Positions 41,010-50,706 of a stretch of 64,000 nt of DNA are shown here, in pieces. Position numbers and translations under genes: made by a program. The stretch covers positions 57,416 through 121,415 of the forward strand of contig NZ_AZFV01000004.1 in the NCBI RefSeq assembly GCF_001435815.1. The letters run 5' to 3'. The notes under the pieces were generated by a model, which had not been told where the DNA came from, did no database searches, and saw only the letters and a list, made by a program, of their open reading frames with translations. This DNA comes from Companilactobacillus nantensis DSM 16982 (lineage in GTDB: Bacteria > Bacillota > Bacilli > Lactobacillales > Lactobacillaceae). Positions within the stretch are counted from its first letter, which is position 1. Each line of letters starts with the position of its first letter.

Positions 41010-43508
41010 TTACTTTTGATGAGTTAGTGTTTTCTTTGCTTCAGGTTTATCAACTGTCACAGTCAACTTACCTTTCTTCGAACCAACCTTGATTGAATCG
41101 CCAGCTTTAACATTGCCCATTAAGAGTTGTTCACTGACTGGATCTTCAATCTCTCTTTGAATGGTTCTTCTCATTGGACGAGCACCATACTCTGGATTGT
41201 AGCCATCTTTAACTAGGTCATTGTAAGCTGTTGGTGAGATAACCAATTTGATTTCTCTTTCAGCAAGGCGTTTTCTCAAGTTGTTGCTCATAATCTTAGC
41301 AATTGACTTGAGTTGTTCTTTGTTCAAAGCCTTGAAGACGATTGTTTCGTCAACACGGTTCAAAAATTCAGGACGGAAGAATTTCTTCAATTCAGTATTG
41401 ATTCGTTCTTGCATCTCTTTGTAATCGTCGTGAACATCACGAGCACCGAAGCCGACTGACTTATCTTCTTCAAGTGCACGAGCACCCAAGTTAGAAGTCA
41501 TAATGATGATTGTATTTCTAAAATCAACTTTACGTCCCTTGGCATCAGTTAAAATACCATCATCCAATACTTGCAACAATAAGTTAAAGACATCTGGATG
41601 AGCTTTTTCAACTTCATCGAGTAAGACAACTGAATATGGTTCGTTTCTAACTTTTTCAGTTAGTTGACCACCTTCATCAAAACCGACGTAACCAGGAGCT
41701 GAACCAATCAATTTCGAAGTACTGTATTGTTCCATGTATTCAGACATATCGACACGAATCATATTGTCTTCAGAACCAAACATAACTTCCGCGATCGACT
41801 TAGCCAACTCGGTCTTACCTACACCAGTAGGTCCCAAGAACATAAACGAGCCAATTGGACGTTCTGGATCCTTCATACCACTTCTGGCACGACGGATAGC
41901 ACGTGATACAGCACTGATAGCATTATCTTGTCCAATAACACGCTTGTGAAGTTCTTTTTCGAGGTTAAGTAGCTTTTCACTCTCTTTACGAGTAATTTGC
42001 TTAACTGGAACCCCTGTCCATTGAGCGATAACTTCCGCAATATCATCAGCTGTAACAACTGGTTTCTTATTAGAAGCAGTCTTCTTATCCTTTAGTTGGC
42101 TAAGTTGTTCTTGAACGTCTTGTTCTTGTTCACGAATTTGGGCAGCTTTTTCGAAATCTTGATCAAGAATGGCATTGTTTTTATCGCTCAACAATTTCAT
42201 TGATTGGTCGGTCAATTCTTCCAGCTTGTTATTTTTCGAAACATTATGGATACGAACTTTAGCAGAAGCCTCATCCATCAAGTCAATTGCCTTATCTGGC
42301 AAGAAACGGTTTGTTAAATAACGTGTTGAGAAACGAACAGCAGCTTCAACAGCTTCGTCAGAAATCGTCAAACCATGGTGTTGTTCATATCTTGGACGAA
42401 GTCCTTCCAAAATCTTGATAGAATCATCAGCACTGGGTTCTTCAACATGAACCTTGGCAAAACGACGTTCAAGCGCTGTATCTTTTTCAATGTACTTTTG
42501 ATATTCATTTGAGGTTGTGGCACCAATCAATTGCAATTCACCACGAGCCAAGGCTGGTTTCAAAATGTTAGAAGCATCAATAGCCCCTTCAGCTCCACCA
42601 GCACCAATCAAAGTATGTAATTCATCAATAAATAAGATGACATGCTTGTCTTGATAAATTTCTTCAATAATTTTCTTTAAACGGTCTTCAAACTCACCAC
42701 GATACTTAGTTCCGGCAACTAATGAGCCCATATCAAGCATCATGATACGTTTGTTTTGCATATCGATTGGAACTTCCTTCTTCACGATAGCAATAGCTAG
42801 GCCTTCAGCGATGGCGGTTTTACCAACACCAGGTTCACCAACTAAAACAGGATTGTTCTTTGTCCGACGACTTAAAATTTGGATAGTTCTCTCAACTTCA
42901 GACTTACGGCCAATAACTGGGTCAATCTGATTGTCTTGAGCCATCTTTGTTAAGTCACGTGCTAATGAATCAAGGGTTGGTGTACCACCGTTACCTTGAG
43001 CTTGTTGTTTCTTTTGTTTAGAAGCTAAGTTGGAAGCAAAACCACGGCGGGCAGCCTTGTTAGAAATACCCATCTTGCTTAAGAGCAATGACTTAGTTTT
43101 TGCTAAACTTAATCCTAAATTAACTAAAATACGATTTGCTAAATTATCAGTGTCATCAAGAATGGCTAATAAAATATGTTCAGTACCGATACGAGTGGCT
43201 TTATATAGGTTAGAAGTCTCCTCTGCATCGCTTAAAATTAGTTGTCCCTTAGGGGAATAAGGTAGATAAATTCCCTTAGCAGTATTAGATGAGACATCGC
43301 CGTAACCAGTAAGATGTTCAATCTCCTCTTCAACATCTTGATCACTTACAGCTAGATCCCTCAAAGTAATACCGGCGATACCATCATTCTCCATAACCAA
43401 ACCAAGCAAAATGTGCTCAGTTCCAACAGCATTATGATGAAATGTTTTAGCTTGCTCTTGGGCTAAAACAAGTGCATTCTTGGCGCTTTCGGTAAATACT
43501 TTGTCCAT
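41010..43508 (-). CDS. clpC: ATP-dependent Clp protease ATP-binding subunit ClpC
   Basis: The 832-residue unfoldase that feeds ClpP. The double Clp_N repeat (about 1-145), first AAA module with GEPGVGKT (about 222), a UVR/middle segment ([16 protein letters not shown], about 444) and second module with GPTGVGKT (about 563) identify ClpC rather than ClpE or ClpB. The usual upstream partner ctsR is absent. A TATACT -10 with TTGCTT upstream lies about 45 bases before the start. Confidence 0.97.
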   Translation of the reverse strand: MDKVFTESAKNALVLAQEQAKTFHHNAVGTEHILLGLVMENDGIAGITLRDLAVSDQDVEEEIEHLTGYGDVSSNTAKGIYLPYSPKGQLILSDAEETSNLYKATRIGTEHILLAILDDTDNLANRILVNLGLSLAKTKSLLLSKMGISNKAARRGFASNLASKQKKQQAQGNGGTPTLDSLARDLTKMAQDNQIDPVIGRKSEVERTIQILSRRTKNNPVLVGEPGVGKTAIAEGLAIAIVKKEVPIDMQNKRIMMLDMGSLVAGTKYRGEFEDRLKKIIEEIYQDKHVILFIDELHTLIGAGGAEGAIDASNILKPALARGELQLIGATTSNEYQKYIEKDTALERRFAKVHVEEPSADDSIKILEGLRPRYEQHHGLTISDEAVEAAVRFSTRYLTNRFLPDKAIDLMDEASAKVRIHNVSKNNKLEELTDQSMKLLSDKNNAILDQDFEKAAQIREQEQDVQEQLSQLKDKKTASNKKPVVTADDIAEVIAQWTGVPVKQITRKESEKLLNLEKELHKRVIGQDNAISAVSRAIRRARSGMKDPERPIGSFMFLGPTGVGKTELAKSIAEVMFGSEDNMIRVDMSEYMEQYSTSKLIGSAPGYVGFDEGGQLTEKVRNEPYSVVLLDEVEKAHPDVFNLLLQVLDDGILTDAKGRKVDFRNTIIIMTSNLGARALEEDKSVGFGARDVHDDYKEMQERINTELKKFFRPEFLNRVDETIVFKALNKEQLKSIAKIMSNNLRKRLAEREIKLVISPTAYNDLVKDGYNPEYGARPMRRTIQREIEDPVSEQLLMGNVKAGDSIKVGSKKGKLTVTVDKPEAKKTLTHQK

Positions 43509-43689
43509 TAATGTTACCTCTACTTTTTAAGTGTCTGTTTAGAAAGTATAATTGTGTTTTCTAAAAAAGCAATTAATTTATCTTATTAGCTGAATTTATT
43601 AAATAATTGCTCTCAATTAGAATCCTAACACATTCCGGGAATTAATATACTTAATACAGATATACAAATGTGACTGTTTTTTTTAATAT

Positions 43690-43789
43690 GCCGTCTCCAG
43701 AACCGAGAAATAGTCACTGGCTGTGCGGACCGCCTTTTGGCTCGAATCGGTCCCCATAGCGACCTAAATTTCTTGTTCCTGGAGGCGGC
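43690..43789. repeat. Hybrid cloverleaf repeat R3 (two left ends)
   Basis: About 100 bp that begins with a repeat left end (GCCGTCTCC ... GGCTGTGCGGACCG) and ends with a second left end in inverse orientation (CGGTCCCCATAGC ... GGAGGCGGC). The outer arms AGAACCGAGAAAT and ATTTCTTGTTCCT still pair. P3, P4 and both right ends are missing. It looks like an inversion or recombination between two opposite copies. It lies between clpC and the tRNA cluster terminator. Confidence 0.8.
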
Positions 43790-43814
43790 CCCTCACAAAT
43801 TATTTTTAGAAAAC

Positions 43815-43857
43815 GAAAAGGGCAATTAATTCTAAATTAGAATTAATTACCCTTTTC
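43815..43857 (-). terminator. Terminator after the tRNA cluster
   Basis: GAAAAGGG(C)AATTAATTCTA pairs with TAGAATTAATTACCCTTTTC, an almost perfect 19-bp stem. The T tail on the minus strand is modest. It lies 20 bases past tRNA-Gly. Confidence 0.8.
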
Positions 43858-43876
43858 ATTTATCAAATTCTCTAAA

Positions 43877-43947
43877 GCGGAAGACGGGATTCGAACCCGC
43901 GACCCCCACCATGGCAAGGTGATGTTCTACCACTGAACTACTTCCGC
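43877..43947 (-). tRNA. tRNA-Gly(GCC)
   Basis: 71 bases. Minus strand begins GCGGAAGTAGTTCAGTGGTA, anticodon GCC in CTTGCCATG, T-loop GGTTCGAATCC, acceptor ends CTTCCGC. Last tRNA of the cluster; CCA is not encoded. Confidence 0.97.
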
Positions 43948-43957
43948 ATTATGACGA

Positions 43958-44030
43958 TGCCGACTAGAGGATTCGAACCTCCGACCCCCTGTTTACAAGA
44001 CAGGTGCTCTGCCAACTGAGCTAAGTCGGC
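43958..44030 (-). tRNA. tRNA-Thr(TGT)
   Basis: 73 bases. GCCGACTTAGCTCAGTTGG start, anticodon TGT in CTTGTAAAC, T-loop GGTTCGAATCC, end AGTCGGCA. Confidence 0.97.
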
Positions 44031-44093
44031 ATTATGTCAACAACAATTAACATAATACATAATAATTAATCTTTTTGCAAGGTTAATTATTAA

Positions 44094-44176
44094 TACGGGT
44101 GAAAGGACTTGAACCTTCATGTCCACTGGACACTAGAACCTAAATCTAGCGCGTCTGCCAATTCCGCCACACCCGC
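44094..44176 (-). tRNA. tRNA-Leu(TAG)
   Basis: 83 bases with a long variable arm, as expected for Leu. GCGGGTGTGGCGGAATTGG start, anticodon TAG in ATTTAGGT, T-loop GGTTCAAGTCC. The first acceptor pair is a G-U. Confidence 0.96.
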
Positions 44177-44213
44177 AAAAAACCTAATTGAATCCATTAA
44201 GCATTTTGCTTAA

Positions 44214-44286
44214 TGGAGGATACAGGGATCGAACCTGTGACCTCCTGCTTGTAAGGCAGATGCTCTCCCAGCTGAGCTAATCCTCC
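44214..44286 (-). tRNA. tRNA-Val(TAC)
   Basis: 73 bases. GGAGGATTAGCTCAGCTGG start, anticodon TAC in CTTACAAGC, T-loop GGTTCGATCC, end ATCCTCCA. First tRNA of the cluster, about 22 bases after a strong promoter. Confidence 0.97.
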
Positions 44287-44314
44287 ATATGTTCTTGTAA
44301 CAAACAACTATATT

Positions 44315-44344
44315 ATTATACCCAAAACAAACAAAAAAAGTCAA
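44315..44344 (-). promoter_or_regulatory. Promoter of the tRNA cluster
   Basis: On the minus strand TTGACT (44339-44344), 18-base T/G-rich spacer, TATAAT (44315-44320). The -35 box overlaps the terminator hairpin at 44333-44367. Confidence 0.8.
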
Positions 44345-44367
44345 CGATAATTCGTCAACTTTTTTTT
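44333..44367. terminator. Terminator between the restriction island and tRNA cluster
   Basis: AAAAAAAGT and ACGA pair with TCGT and ACTTTTTTT around a 2x2 mismatch (CA/CA), with T runs on both strands. It stops transcripts from the restriction gene before the tRNA promoter, with which it overlaps. Confidence 0.75.
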
Positions 44368-44498
44368 AAATAAGTCTCATTTGATTAATTAGTGCATCTA
44401 TTGCCGACATAGGTTACTAAATTTTTCATCTACCTACGTTTAGAAACGATTAGTAGTACCTCATACTAACTAAATTAGCATTCCTTGGATTAGATCCA
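44354..44498. repeat. Diverged direct repeat, left flank of the restriction island
   Basis: The run GTCAACTTTT ... TTTGATTAATT ... CTATTGCCGACATAGGTTACTAAAT, then ACTAACTAAATTAGCATTCC, resembles 47695-47808 in the same orientation, with gaps and some reordering at its right end. The two copies bracket the restriction gene. Confidence 0.65.
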
Positions 44499-44548
44499 TC
44501 CATTTTTTCAAGACAATCAATAATATGTCAATTAAGATATAAAAATTG

Positions 44549-44806
44549 TCAATCTTTATATCTTTTACCATCAATTTTAATATCTCTAAGGAGCTCAAAA
44601 GTAGGCTTAAGCTGAAAATCTAATGGTTGTGCACGTAAATGCATGTATCCGGGGGGCAGTAACCCAAGAAGAATTGTAGACTACAAAACACCAATCTTCA
44701 AAATTATTTTTCGTAAAGTCAAGTGACCATGGAGGCCAATAGAATTTATATTTGGTTCCATTACGCTTAATTAATACTGTCCATTCATATAAATATTTTA
44801 ATTTTT
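44549..44806 (-). pseudogene. Frameshifted gene remnant downstream of the restriction gene
   Basis: A coding-like stretch of about 85 residues follows, and slightly overlaps, the restriction gene on the minus strand. One frame reads YEWTVLIKRNGTKYKFYW ... NNFEDWCFVVYNSSWV; after a run of six C (plus-strand G at 44651-44656) the sense continues in another frame as PPGYMHLRAQPLDFQLKPTF ... IDGKRYKD and a stop. There is no ATG, GTG or TTG with a ribosome-binding site at its front. I do not recognise the protein. It is either a dead partner gene or a slip-switched one. Confidence 0.55.
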
Positions 44807-47599
44807 CTTCGTTAATTTCTCGTATATTTCAAACAATTTTGAAACGGCATCGCTTTCTGTAGTCGTTTTAACATTCATTCCATATGCTGCCATGGTTGCT
44901 CTGTCGTTGTCCTGATGGGCTTTTAACAGTTCCTTTGGCATTGTTAATGGATCATAGAGATCAGCAAGTGAGCTATCTGGATACAATGCACGTGCATCAA
45001 GGATTGCTTGAGCTGTTTTTTCAATCATTTTCTTCTTCTCTTCCGTTGATGATGGCCATGGGAAGTTATTGTAGACGATTTTTGCAGAATAGCGATAATC
45101 ACTCTTTAATCTACCTGCAATAGTTCTCATCCAGGCCATATGTACATTAGATTCCATAATTCCAAATTCATATAGAGTAGCATGAGGTATGAGTTGTACT
45201 GCATCAGATGCAATGACACCGGCTTTTTCAAACCCTATAGGAATATATTTTCTACTCTGAGAAGACACTCTTGGTAAAATCAAAAAATCTTCTCCTTCGG
45301 GCTGTGTCATTTGAGCAAAGCAATTAGGTACCTTGGCATATCCTCGGGTAGTCTTCGCTTTTGAATCTTCTCTAAATTCTTTCACCGCTGCTACTTTTGA
45401 ATACAATATTTTACTTTTCTTAATATCACTTGGTGTTGCATGTTTTAACCATAGACACCATCTGGGTTTATTATGTAAAAATTCAACAGCACCTACGTAT
45501 TTAAACAACCATTTTTTTAAATTAGGTTCTTTTTTTAATATCTCTTGATACTCATTGACATCAATTACAAATTTACCTCCATCTCTTGGTTGATTACCAA
45601 ATACCATATTAGGAACATTACATATTGGATTATTCACCTTAGTAACAAGGATGTTTTCGGCATCAATTAAATATGGATTTATATTATTTACTTTCTTATA
45701 ACTATCAGAACTATAAATTCTTTTTTCCTTACTATCAGAAGTAGAAAATCCTATTATCACACAGTGGACATGAGCTTTATCCTTAGCCTCACTATTCCAT
45801 ATAAAAGTTCTATAAGCAAAATTAATATGCAGATTATATTCATTGATCAGTACAAACCATAGGACGGGAACTTGCTGCCCTTGCGTAATAGAATTAGTCG
45901 AAACAAAGGCGACGGATATGTTGGTACCTTGGATAAATTTAGCTGCTAATTTATACCAACAAGTAACATAATCTAATACTTGTACTTCGTTTTTCTTCAA
46001 TTCAGGAAACGTTTCTTGTACTTCTTTCTTTTGTTCACTATCCTGAGCCATTATTGAAGCTCCTACAAAAGGAGGATTCCCCATTACATAGTGACAAGCA
46101 TTATTAGGAATAACCTCATTCCAATCCATTCTTAGAGCATTGCCTTCATGAATATGAGTATATGTTTTCAATGGCAAGAAATTCCAGTTAGCATAAACAA
46201 TTTCCTTGGTTGCTTCCAGCATTTGACTTTCGGCAATCCAAAGTGCAGTCTTGGCAACACTAACAGCAAAATCGTTAATCTCAATACCATAAAAGTTCTG
46301 AATGGTAACTTTTACAACATCTACCATCTGGCCAACATCTAATTGAACTTGGTCACCATATATAAGCTTGATAACTTCATTTTCAAGCTTTCTTAAGCTC
46401 AAATATGTTTCAGTTAAGAAATTTCCAGAACCACAGGCCGGGTCAAAGAAAGTAAGATTTGCAAGCTTATCTTGGTATTCTTGTGCTCTCTTCTTAATTG
46501 TTGCTGGCTGCTTTAATTGTTTAATCTCATTTAATTCGTCTTTTAAATCATTTAAAAATAAAGGATCAATGACTTTATGGATATTTTCAACGCTGGTATA
46601 GTGCATGCCGCTTTGTCTACGAGTATCAGGGTTTAAAGTAGATTCAAAAACAGCACCAAAAATAGTTGGTGAGATTTGAGACCAGTCAAAATCATCAGAA
46701 GCATTGATTAACAATAAATCTCGTAATTCATCAGTAAATGGCGGTATTTCAATATTTTCAACCGAAAACATGCCACCATTAACATAAGGAAATTCCGAAA
46801 GTTTAGGAAAATCATCGGCCAAGTATAGGTCTCTATCCCCTACTTTGGTATCTAATACCTTGAAAAGTCTGATCAAAGCTTGACGCATGCCTCTAGCATC
46901 GAATTGTGCCAAGTAATCATGAAACATATTCTTTCGCCCAAAAATACCAGCATCTTCTGCATAAAGACAGAAAACAAGCCGCACAGAAAGTTGATTAATA
47001 CTCTTTTGAGCATGGTCAGAATCTTGATTCTTATATTGACCATAGAGTTCCTTGTAAATCTTCCCTACTAATTCACCAGCTTCCAAAGATACACGCTTTT
47101 CACGCTCGATATGCTGGTTGCTCTTATCAACTAAGAATTCCAATTGATAGTAGTTAGTAGCCAAATTTTTCAACTTAATTACAGTAGGTTCAGAATTTGG
47201 ATGTTCCATATCATAAATGCGGAACTCACGAAAGTTACAAGTAACAATCCAACGCGGACGCTCAGAATACGGCAAACTAGCTGAATATCTTTGTGCCTGC
47301 TGAAATGGGTTCAATAGACTGCCATCAGATTGTTTGATGGCCTTGTTTAAATCATGATTACTTCCCTTTTGCTCAATCATGGTCTTGGTTTGGTCAATAT
47401 AACCATCAATAAAAGACTCATGTGACAATTGAACAGCCTTCTCAAATCTGATGAATTCAGTTGGCTGTTCAATCCCCAAAACATTTTCAAGTAGATCTAT
47501 CCAAAAGCTCTGACTATTTTGCTTTTCACGCCCTCTGTCATTCGTCTCCCATCTTTTAATAAATTCCTTTGCATTTTTCCTCTGCGTTGCTATATCCAT
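44798..47599 (-). CDS. Type IIL (MmeI-like) restriction-modification enzyme
   Basis: A 933-residue single-chain restriction enzyme and adenine methyltransferase. The N-terminal nuclease has a PD-ExK-like pattern (SFIDGYI then IEQKG, about residues 61-78). A helical spacer follows. The methyltransferase has SAM motif I DPACGSGNF (about residue 385) and catalytic NPPF (about 509); the C-terminal part should be the target-recognition domain and helical tail. Length and layout match MmeI (about 920 residues), so specificity subunits are not needed. It starts at an ATG after AAGGCGG. The flanking direct repeats and terminators suggest acquisition. Its target sequence cannot be read. Confidence 0.88.
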   Translation of the reverse strand: MDIATQRKNAKEFIKRWETNDRGREKQNSQSFWIDLLENVLGIEQPTEFIRFEKAVQLSHESFIDGYIDQTKTMIEQKGSNHDLNKAIKQSDGSLLNPFQQAQRYSASLPYSERPRWIVTCNFREFRIYDMEHPNSEPTVIKLKNLATNYYQLEFLVDKSNQHIEREKRVSLEAGELVGKIYKELYGQYKNQDSDHAQKSINQLSVRLVFCLYAEDAGIFGRKNMFHDYLAQFDARGMRQALIRLFKVLDTKVGDRDLYLADDFPKLSEFPYVNGGMFSVENIEIPPFTDELRDLLLINASDDFDWSQISPTIFGAVFESTLNPDTRRQSGMHYTSVENIHKVIDPLFLNDLKDELNEIKQLKQPATIKKRAQEYQDKLANLTFFDPACGSGNFLTETYLSLRKLENEVIKLIYGDQVQLDVGQMVDVVKVTIQNFYGIEINDFAVSVAKTALWIAESQMLEATKEIVYANWNFLPLKTYTHIHEGNALRMDWNEVIPNNACHYVMGNPPFVGASIMAQDSEQKKEVQETFPELKKNEVQVLDYVTCWYKLAAKFIQGTNISVAFVSTNSITQGQQVPVLWFVLINEYNLHINFAYRTFIWNSEAKDKAHVHCVIIGFSTSDSKEKRIYSSDSYKKVNNINPYLIDAENILVTKVNNPICNVPNMVFGNQPRDGGKFVIDVNEYQEILKKEPNLKKWLFKYVGAVEFLHNKPRWCLWLKHATPSDIKKSKILYSKVAAVKEFREDSKAKTTRGYAKVPNCFAQMTQPEGEDFLILPRVSSQSRKYIPIGFEKAGVIASDAVQLIPHATLYEFGIMESNVHMAWMRTIAGRLKSDYRYSAKIVYNNFPWPSSTEEKKKMIEKTAQAILDARALYPDSSLADLYDPLTMPKELLKAHQDNDRATMAAYGMNVKTTTESDAVSKLFEIYEKLTKKN

Positions 47600-47643
47600 T
47601 CAAAAGCCGCCTTTAAGTATTTTGATATATTAATTTTAACACC

Positions 47644-47687
47644 AAAAAAAGTCGCATAACCATATCAAAAACATGATTATGCGACTT
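47644..47687 (-). terminator. Terminator upstream of the restriction gene
   Basis: AAGTCGCATAA pairs perfectly with TTATGCGACTT around a loop of about 17 bases, followed on the minus strand by seven T residues. It closes transcripts from the dusB-lysS side before the restriction gene. Confidence 0.88.
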
Positions 47688-47694
47688 GAATTTT

Positions 47695-47808
47695 GTTAAC
47701 TTTTTAAAATAAATCTTATTTGATCAATTGGTATTTCTATTGCCAACTACAGTTACTAAATAATACTAATCCCATCATACATACCATCTAAATTAGCATT
47801 CCATACTA
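47695..47808. repeat. Diverged direct repeat, right flank of the restriction island
   Basis: GTTAACTTTTTA ... TTTGATCAATTGG ... CTATTGCCAACTACAGTTACTAAAT, and CTAAATTAGCATTCC with ATACTAAC, resemble the left-flank copy at 44354-44498. It runs straight into the right end of repeat copy R4. Confidence 0.65.
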
Positions 47809-47982
47809 ACTAGCCGGAGGGCAAAAGTTATAAGACAGCTGTGACAGTTCTGTAGGGCGGATGCTCATTGTCCATACAGAACAGGACGATTTTTGAAGTT
47901 TGCAATTTCTTCAGAGTTCAAAATCGAGACTTCAGACCTTGAGTGAAGTCGGTCCCACAGCATACTTATCATCTTTTGACCG
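47809..47982 (-). repeat. Cloverleaf repeat copy R4 (diverged)
   Basis: Minus orientation. The P1 arms are imperfect (CAAAAGATGATAAG against CTTATAACTTTTG); P2 is GACTTCA/TGAAGTC with loop CTCAAGGTC; P3 is CGATTTTGAA/TTCAAAAATCG; P4 is GTTCTGTA/TACAGAAC with a large unpaired head. The left tip GCCGTCTCC is lost. It ends about nine bases after the lysS stop. Confidence 0.82.
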
Positions 47983-47991
47983 TAATCATCC

Positions 47992-49542
47992 TTATTCTTC
48001 GTTATTTGCGTTATCTTCTGGTCTCATTGTTGGGAACAAAATAACATCACGGATTGAAGGTGCATCAGTAAGTAACATAACCAAACGGTCAATACCGATT
48101 CCTAGTCCACCTGTTGGTGGCATACCATATTCCATGGCTTCTACGTAATCGTCATCAATATGTTCAGCTTCGTCATTACCCTTTTCACGTTCAGCAGCTT
48201 GAGCCTCAAAACGTTCCTTTTGATCGATTGGGTCGTTCAATTCAGTAAAGGCATTACCAAATTCATGGCCTAAAATGTAAACTTCAAAACGATCAGTAAA
48301 GTTAGGGTTATCCTTGCTCTTCTTAGCTAATGGTGAAACTTCAAGTGGGTATTCATAAACGAATGTTGGTTGTTTCAAAGTATCTTCAACAAATTCTTCA
48401 AAGAATTCAGCGATGATGTGACCAACACCCCAGAACTCTTCATAGTGAACACCCTTTTCATCAGCTATCTTACGAGCTTGTTCAAGATCCATATCTTGAC
48501 TAAAGTCGATACCTGTTTGTTCCTTAATAGCATCAACCATCTTAATACGTTTGAAAGGCTTGCTCAAATCGACTTCTTCGCCTTGATAACTAACAATTTG
48601 TGAACCGTTAGCTTTATCAGCGGCATGTCTGAACATTCCTTCAACTTCCTTCATAACATCTGTCATATCCCAATAAGCGGCATATGTTTCCAATGATGTG
48701 TATTCAGGGTTATGTTGTGGATCCATACCTTCGTTACGGAAAGCACGACCAATTTCATAGACACGTTCAAAACCACCAACGATTAATCTCTTCAAAGGTA
48801 GCTCCAAAGCGATACGAAGATACATTGTCATATCCATCGCATTGTGATGTGTAATAAATGGACGAGCACTGGCACCACCAGCTTGAGTATTTAAGACAGG
48901 AGTTTCAACAGACATGAAACCTTCTCCATCCAAATATTCACGAACGGCTGAGATAATCTTTGTACGCTTCTTGAAACGATCAAAACTATCTTGGTTAGCA
49001 ATTAAGTCCAAATATCTTTGACGATAAATTTGTTCAACATTTGTTAAACCGTGGAACTTGTCAGGTAGTGGACGGAGTGATTTAGAAAGCATTGTAATAT
49101 GAGTAGCTTTAACAGTTAGTTCACCCATATCTGTCTTCATAATTTCACCGTGGATACCTAGGTGATCACCAATATCTGAACGCTTGAAAATGTGATAATT
49201 TTCTTCACCAACAACGTCTTTACGAACGTAAATTTGGATCTTACCACTTCTATCGCGGATATCAGCAAAACCAACTTTACCCTTACCACGTTTTGTCATC
49301 ATACGACCAGCAATAACAACAGGTAAATCTTGTTCTTCAAGGGTTTCCTTGTCTTCATCACCGTACTTGTCGTGAATGTCTTGGGCCAAGGCTGTTCTTT
49401 CAAATCTTGAACCAAATGGATCAACGCCTTCATCATAAAGTTCTTGAAGTTTTTCACGTCTAACCCGTAGTTGGTCATTCATGACTCTTGTCTTCTTTAT
49501 ATCTTCTTTAGTTGGTTGCTTTTTCTTATTTTCGTTACTCAA
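47992..49542 (-). CDS. lysS: Lysyl-tRNA synthetase (class II)
   Basis: A 516-residue class IIb synthetase that charges tRNA-Lys. The N-terminal OB-fold anticodon domain (about 60-170; [17 protein letters not shown]) is followed by motif 2 ([13 protein letters not shown], about 265) and motif 3 ([14 protein letters not shown], about 488). It starts at TTG, with GGGGG seven bases upstream. It follows dusB by 15 bases. Confidence 0.98.
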   Translation of the reverse strand: MSNENKKKQPTKEDIKKTRVMNDQLRVRREKLQELYDEGVDPFGSRFERTALAQDIHDKYGDEDKETLEEQDLPVVIAGRMMTKRGKGKVGFADIRDRSGKIQIYVRKDVVGEENYHIFKRSDIGDHLGIHGEIMKTDMGELTVKATHITMLSKSLRPLPDKFHGLTNVEQIYRQRYLDLIANQDSFDRFKKRTKIISAVREYLDGEGFMSVETPVLNTQAGGASARPFITHHNAMDMTMYLRIALELPLKRLIVGGFERVYEIGRAFRNEGMDPQHNPEYTSLETYAAYWDMTDVMKEVEGMFRHAADKANGSQIVSYQGEEVDLSKPFKRIKMVDAIKEQTGIDFSQDMDLEQARKIADEKGVHYEEFWGVGHIIAEFFEEFVEDTLKQPTFVYEYPLEVSPLAKKSKDNPNFTDRFEVYILGHEFGNAFTELNDPIDQKERFEAQAAEREKGNDEAEHIDDDYVEAMEYGMPPTGGLGIGIDRLVMLLTDAPSIRDVILFPTMRPEDNANNEE

Positions 49543-49557
49543 AATTTTTCCCCCTGT

Positions 49558-50562
49558 CTACGAAATTTTTGATGATCTCGCTTCTCGTTGTTCGTAACTT
49601 TCAACAAATTGATCTAGTGCATCAAAAACTCCCTGCATTGAATCTTCATTCACTACTTTAGCACGAGTTCTGACTGCGTGGGGAATCCCCTTTAGATAAT
49701 ATGCTGCCTGTTGACGAAATTCTGGAACACCAACATGCTCACCTTTTAAGTCTACCAGACGTTGGAGTTGAAGTTTAGCTATATTAATTTTTTCTCCAAC
49801 AGTTGGTTCAGGAAGCAGTTCGCCAGTTTCCAAATAATGGTTCATTTCATTCAAACGCCAAAGATTTCCGAGGACTGCTCGGCCAACCATCACAGCGTCT
49901 GCGCCAACTTCATCAATCATTGTTTTAGCATCTTGAGGCGTCACAACATCACCATTACCAATAAACGGAATCGTTAAATGTTGTGCCACTTCATGTAGAA
50001 GTTCCCAGTCGGAATGACCAGTATACATCTGTGTTTTAGTTCGACCATGCATCGCCACTGCCGCAGCACCAGCCTCTTGAGCAGCCAAAGCATTTTCGAA
50101 TGCCAAAATGTGATCATTATCCCAGCCAGTACGCATTTTAACCGTAATTGGTTTATCAACTGATTCACTGACAGTTTTCACCATTTGATACAGTTTATCA
50201 GGATCACGTAACCAACTAGAACCAGCTCCAATTTTAGTAACCTTTTTCACCGGGCAACCCATATTAATATCAATAATATCGGCACCAGTATTCTCAGCTA
50301 CATATTGAGCAGCATTGACCAATGACTCAGTTGTTCCACCAAAAATTTGGATACTGACCGGATGTTCTTTTGGATCAACAAACATCATACCCAAAGTTTT
50401 CAGATTACGGTATTTAATACCTTGATCACTAATCATCTCACAGACAACTAATCCCGCTCCAAATTCCTTAGCAGTAACTCGAAACGACGAATTAGTAATA
50501 CCCGCCATAGGTGCAACGACAATCTGATTAGGGATTGTAACGTTACCTATTTTCCATTCCAT
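49558..50562 (-). CDS. dusB: tRNA-dihydrouridine synthase DusB
   Basis: An FMN-dependent enzyme that reduces uridine in the tRNA D-loop. The 334-residue protein has VAPMAGITNSSFR (FMN binding), NMGCPVKK with the catalytic cysteine (near residue 101) and a VMVGRAVLGNLW phosphate site. The dusB-lysS order downstream of hslO is typical of lactobacilli and bacilli. It is transcribed from a region next to repeat R5. Confidence 0.95.
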   Translation of the reverse strand: MEWKIGNVTIPNQIVVAPMAGITNSSFRVTAKEFGAGLVVCEMISDQGIKYRNLKTLGMMFVDPKEHPVSIQIFGGTTESLVNAAQYVAENTGADIIDINMGCPVKKVTKIGAGSSWLRDPDKLYQMVKTVSESVDKPITVKMRTGWDNDHILAFENALAAQEAGAAAVAMHGRTKTQMYTGHSDWELLHEVAQHLTIPFIGNGDVVTPQDAKTMIDEVGADAVMVGRAVLGNLWRLNEMNHYLETGELLPEPTVGEKINIAKLQLQRLVDLKGEHVGVPEFRQQAAYYLKGIPHAVRTRAKVVNEDSMQGVFDALDQFVESYEQREARSSKIS

Positions 50563-50706
50563 GCTTTTTACCTCTTAATTTTTGCGCTTGAGTATGTCGC
50601 CGTTGGCCGTATACAAAAAATTCTGTAGCCAAACTCACTAATATGTGACATCTCAATAATAATGGCAATTTCATATTATTATATCAAAATCCATAATCAT
50701 AACACG

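Noticed and set aside
44631..44660. GTATCCGGGGGGCAG as a cloverleaf repeat fragment
   Set aside because: It only shares CCGGG with the tips. The surrounding sequence reads better as a frameshifted coding remnant.
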